From Polyangiaceae bacterium (lineage in GTDB: Bacteria; Myxococcota_A; Polyangia; Polyangiales; Polyangiaceae), in the NCBI GenBank assembly GCA_013361525.1, contig JABFXY010000151.1:1-64000 (forward strand): 64,000 nt of DNA, read 5' to 3'. This document shows, in pieces, positions 61,415-64,000 of the stretch; the stretch's first letter is position 1, and the number at the start of each line of letters is the position of its first letter. The position numbers were made by a program, and so were the translations under genes. The notes beneath the pieces are model-generated. The model was not told the origin of the DNA. It did not search any database and worked only from the letters and a program-made list of their open reading frames with translations.

Positions 61415-62998
61415 ATGCCGATCGACGACGACCTCGTCCGCTCGCTGCCCGTGCAACCGGGCATGGTCATCGCGGGTAAGTACCGCGTCGAGCGCTTCCT
61501 CGCCGCCGGCGGGATGGGAGCCGTCCTTCGAGCCCACCACGAGATCCTCGACAAGCCGGTCGCCATCAAGATCATCCGGCCCGAGCTCGCGACGCGAACC
61601 GAGCTCGCGCAGCGGTTTCTGCGCGAGGCGCGCGCCGCCGCAAAGATCTCGAGCGACTACGTCGCGCGGGTGACCGACGTCGATCTGCTCGACGGCAAAA
61701 CGCCTTACATGGTCATGGATTTCCTGGACGGCGAGGATCTCCACGACGCGATGGTCGCGCAGGGAAAGATGCCGGTCGGCTTGGCCGTCGACATCGTGCT
61801 GCAAGCGCTGATGGGGCTCGATGCTGCGCACGCGAAGGGCGTCGTGCACCGCGACCTCAAGCCGTCGAACCTCTTCCTCGAGCGCCGCGACGACGGCAGC
61901 CGCCGGGTGAAGCTCCTCGATTTCGGCATCTCGAAGGTGATCGAGGGCGAAGGCGACGACGGCCTCAAGGCCGGCGCGACGACCTCCGCCGGGCAGATGC
62001 TCGGCACGCCGCGGTACATGTCGCCGGAGCAGGTGACGAGCGCGAAGAGCGTCGATCACCGCACGGATCTCTGGGCGATCGGCGTCATTTTGTACGAGAT
62101 GTTGACCGGGACGTACCCGTTCGATGGCTCGAGCTCGGGTCAGATCCTCGCGAACATCCTGACGACCAGCGTCCCGCCGCTGCGTGAGCGGCGCGAGGAC
62201 GCTTCGCTCGAGCTCGAAGCGGTGCTCAGCCGCTGTCTCGCGAAAGACCGGAGCGACCGCTTCCCTGGTGTGCGGACGATGATGGCGGCGCTCGCACCGT
62301 TCGCGTCGAAGCGGATGCGCGCGCTCGTCGCCGAATACGAGGAGGTCGCGGGCGACCCGATCGCCACGATGAAGAGCCCGGACGCGGTTCGATCGCCGCC
62401 GACACCCGTCAGCGGCGGCGAGCCTGTCGATTCGGCGCCGACGCGGCTCGCGAGCGTGGCGATGAAGAAGACGGAGGCCGCGGGCCCGCCGACACCGGCT
62501 GTGCGGACGCATGTCTCGGCCGAAGGCCCACCAGCCAGCAAGTCTTCGGTCCCCGCCCCTGCCCACTCGACCGAGACGAGCATGTCGGTCGTGGAATCGT
62601 CCCCTCGCGGGACGCCGATGCGCAAAGCGATCGCCGCGCTCGTCGCCGTCGTCGCGCTGGGCGTCGGGGTCTACTTCGTCGTGCGCCAGCCGGACAAACC
62701 GCCGCAAGACGTCGGCGCGAGCGCGCGTGGCGCCGAAACGACGGCTTCGTCGCGCACCGACCAAACCACCGCGGCGACCGGCCACGCGCCCACGCCGTCC
62801 GTGGAAGCAATCGGAACTGCCGCGCTGACCGCCCCCGAAGCGCCGGCGACTGCCTCGGCGCAACCCGTCGCGTCCGCACCGTCGACGACGGCATCCGCGA
62901 CGCCGACACCGACTGCGGGTCTCCGGCGCCTTCCCACCGCAACGACCACAACCGCTTCGGCCCTCCCGACCACCGGCATCGTCCGCACGAGGGACTAA
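61415..62998 (+). CDS. Membrane Ser/Thr protein kinase (PknB type)
   Basis: 527 aa. Hanks motifs: GKYRVERFLAAGGMGAV (Gly-rich loop), VAIKI with Lys52, HRDLKPSN with Asp147, DFG at 169-171 and GTPRYMSPEQ. A Ser/Thr/Pro/Ala linker follows to about 400, then a transmembrane segment (IAALVAVVALGVGVYFVV, near 405-424) and an Ala/Thr/Pro-rich outside tail. The 163-bp upstream gap shows no gene. Its TAA overlaps the ATG of the next gene (TAATG), so the two proteins are co-translated. Confidence 0.95.
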   Translation: MPIDDDLVRSLPVQPGMVIAGKYRVERFLAAGGMGAVLRAHHEILDKPVAIKIIRPELATRTELAQRFLREARAAAKISSDYVARVTDVDLLDGKTPYMVMDFLDGEDLHDAMVAQGKMPVGLAVDIVLQALMGLDAAHAKGVVHRDLKPSNLFLERRDDGSRRVKLLDFGISKVIEGEGDDGLKAGATTSAGQMLGTPRYMSPEQVTSAKSVDHRTDLWAIGVILYEMLTGTYPFDGSSSGQILANILTTSVPPLRERREDASLELEAVLSRCLAKDRSDRFPGVRTMMAALAPFASKRMRALVAEYEEVAGDPIATMKSPDAVRSPPTPVSGGEPVDSAPTRLASVAMKKTEAAGPPTPAVRTHVSAEGPPASKSSVPAPAHSTETSMSVVESSPRGTPMRKAIAALVAVVALGVGVYFVVRQPDKPPQDVGASARGAETTASSRTDQTTAATGHAPTPSVEAIGTAALTAPEAPATASAQPVASAPSTTASATPTPTAGLRRLPTATTTTASALPTTGIVRTRD

Positions 62999-63993
62999 TG
63001 CGCATTCGACCGCTTCAGCTCGCCTTCGCGATCGCTCTGACACTTCTCGCTCCGGCGGCGAGCGCGCAGGACGCGAGCGACAAGGCGCTCGCGGAGTCGC
63101 TCTTTCAAGACGGCATCAAACTCTTCGACCAGAAGAAGTTCGCCGAGGCATGCCCGCTCTTCGAGCAGAGCAACAAGCTCGATCCGAAGCTCAGCACGCT
63201 CACCAACGTCGCCTACTGTCACAAAGAGATCGGTAAGACCGCTTCGGCCTGGGCCGAGTTCTCCGAGGCGGCAAGCCTCGCCGATCGGCGAAACGAGACG
63301 AAGCGCGCAGAGTCGCTCCGCTCGGAGGCGACCGATCTCGGCAAGAAGCTTTCGAAGCTGAAGATCACCCAGGCCGCGCCGACGCCGGGCCTCACCGTCG
63401 CGCTCGACGGAAAGAAGCTCGATGCCGGCGTCCTCGTCACCGCGCTCACGGTGAACCCCGGCAAACACACGATCGAAGCGAGCGCAGCCGGCTACGTCAC
63501 CTCGACACAAGAGGTCGACGTCCCGACGGGCCCCATCGAGGTGCCCGTGACGATCCCCGCACTCGACAAGGAGAAAGCGCCCGAGCCGGTCGTCGAGCCG
63601 AAGCCGACGCCGGGGCCCAAGGTCATCGATCCGACGCCGACGCCCGCGAGCGAACGCAACATCGGGCTTCCTATCGCCATCACGAGCTTCTCGATCGCGG
63701 GAGCGTCTCTCATCACCGGCATCATCACCGGCGCCGTTTCACTCGCGCGCACCAACTCGCTCGAGAAGGAGTGCGACCGGGGGAGCTGCGCGAGGCCCGG
63801 CCCTGGCGACGAGCTCGACGAGCTCAACGCGCTCGCCAATGCGTCCAACGTGACGTTCGCGCTCGCAGGGGTCGGCGCGGCGGTCGGGCTCATCGTGATC
63901 CTGGCGGTTCCGCCGAGCGACTCGAGTGACGCGAAGAAGGTCGGCTTCGTGGGTGTTGGAGACGCCGGCCTCGGGGTGTCGATCCCGTTCTGA
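62998..63993 (+). CDS. TPR/PEGA-like envelope protein, paralogue of 15268-16263
   Basis: 331 aa. Signal peptide (LAFAIALTLLAPAASAQ), TPR-like region (ALAESLFQDGIKLFDQKKFAEACPLFEQSNKLDP), a PEGA-like beta segment (LTVALDGKKLDAGVLVTALTVNPGKHTIEASAAGY), a Pro/Glu/Lys linker, then a transmembrane segment (LPIAITSFSIAGASLITGIITG), a short loop with two Cys, and a second hydrophobic segment. Identical length and domain order to the paralogue at 15268. Overlapping start with the kinase suggests it is a partner or substrate of that kinase. Confidence 0.88.
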   Translation: MRIRPLQLAFAIALTLLAPAASAQDASDKALAESLFQDGIKLFDQKKFAEACPLFEQSNKLDPKLSTLTNVAYCHKEIGKTASAWAEFSEAASLADRRNETKRAESLRSEATDLGKKLSKLKITQAAPTPGLTVALDGKKLDAGVLVTALTVNPGKHTIEASAAGYVTSTQEVDVPTGPIEVPVTIPALDKEKAPEPVVEPKPTPGPKVIDPTPTPASERNIGLPIAITSFSIAGASLITGIITGAVSLARTNSLEKECDRGSCARPGPGDELDELNALANASNVTFALAGVGAAVGLIVILAVPPSDSSDAKKVGFVGVGDAGLGVSIPF

Positions 63994-64000
63994 GTAGCCT

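Overview
High-GC, Gram-negative DNA that looks like a large-genome myxobacterium (Myxococcota, most likely Polyangia). The reasons are a Lon with an MFF-type N-terminus in a tig-clpP-clpX-lon run, very many lipoproteins with short Cys-rich or Gly/Pro-rich linkers, a Ser/Thr kinase coupled to a TPR/PEGA-like membrane protein, IgGFc-binding and IPT/TIG surface lipoproteins, Rhs and VgrG secretion cargo, and several GTG or TTG starts. I saw no insertion sequence, prophage, CRISPR array, rRNA or tRNA.

Layout. 1-6620 (minus strand): a 16-bp tandem repeat at the window edge, then lon, clpX, clpP, trigger factor and a 56-aa small protein with a clear Shine-Dalgarno and its own intrinsic terminator. 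6621-7464 is a long non-coding gap with inverted repeats, followed by parA-parB (chromosome partition). 9335-13100: TPR lipoprotein and glnD, whose reading frames overlap suspiciously. 13300-20114: small lipoproteins, an MlaF-type ABC ATPase, a TPR/PEGA-like protein, two Cys-rich lipoproteins and a VWA lipoprotein. 20341-28247: an orphan Eag/DcrB-like (DUF1795) protein, an SDR-MDR oxidoreductase pair divergent from an AraC regulator, a DUF1697 protein, an L,D-transpeptidase and more lipoproteins.

28465-34063 holds an Rhs polymorphic toxin whose C-terminus carries cytidine-deaminase-type motifs (CSE and PCPQC), followed 7 bp later by a 579-aa unknown protein. 34165-37107 is rpsB-tsf plus a polysaccharide deacetylase, with large hairpins upstream of rpsB. 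37575-42531 is a three-gene overlapping lipoprotein operon. 42661-49869 (minus) ends in a compact type VI secretion spike module: lysozyme-like effector, VgrG, an ABC/SMC-type ATPase, two DUF1795 proteins and a transmembrane PAAR protein, the last four genes joined by 4-bp stop/start overlaps.

49966-63993: an SDR-alpha/beta-hydrolase fusion divergent from a LysR regulator, a membrane protein, a spermidine-synthase-like membrane protein with a metalloprotease and a helical-repeat protein upstream, an alpha/beta hydrolase divergent from a MarR regulator around a perfect palindrome, and a Ser/Thr kinase overlapping a second 331-aa TPR/PEGA-like protein.

Three intergenic regions (upstream of parA, between rpsB and tsf, and between convergent genes near 42600) hold related inverted-repeat elements that may form one interspersed family. 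The best candidate for an undescribed system is the ATPase-containing VgrG module at 44400-49869; the Rhs deaminase and its unusual downstream partner come second.
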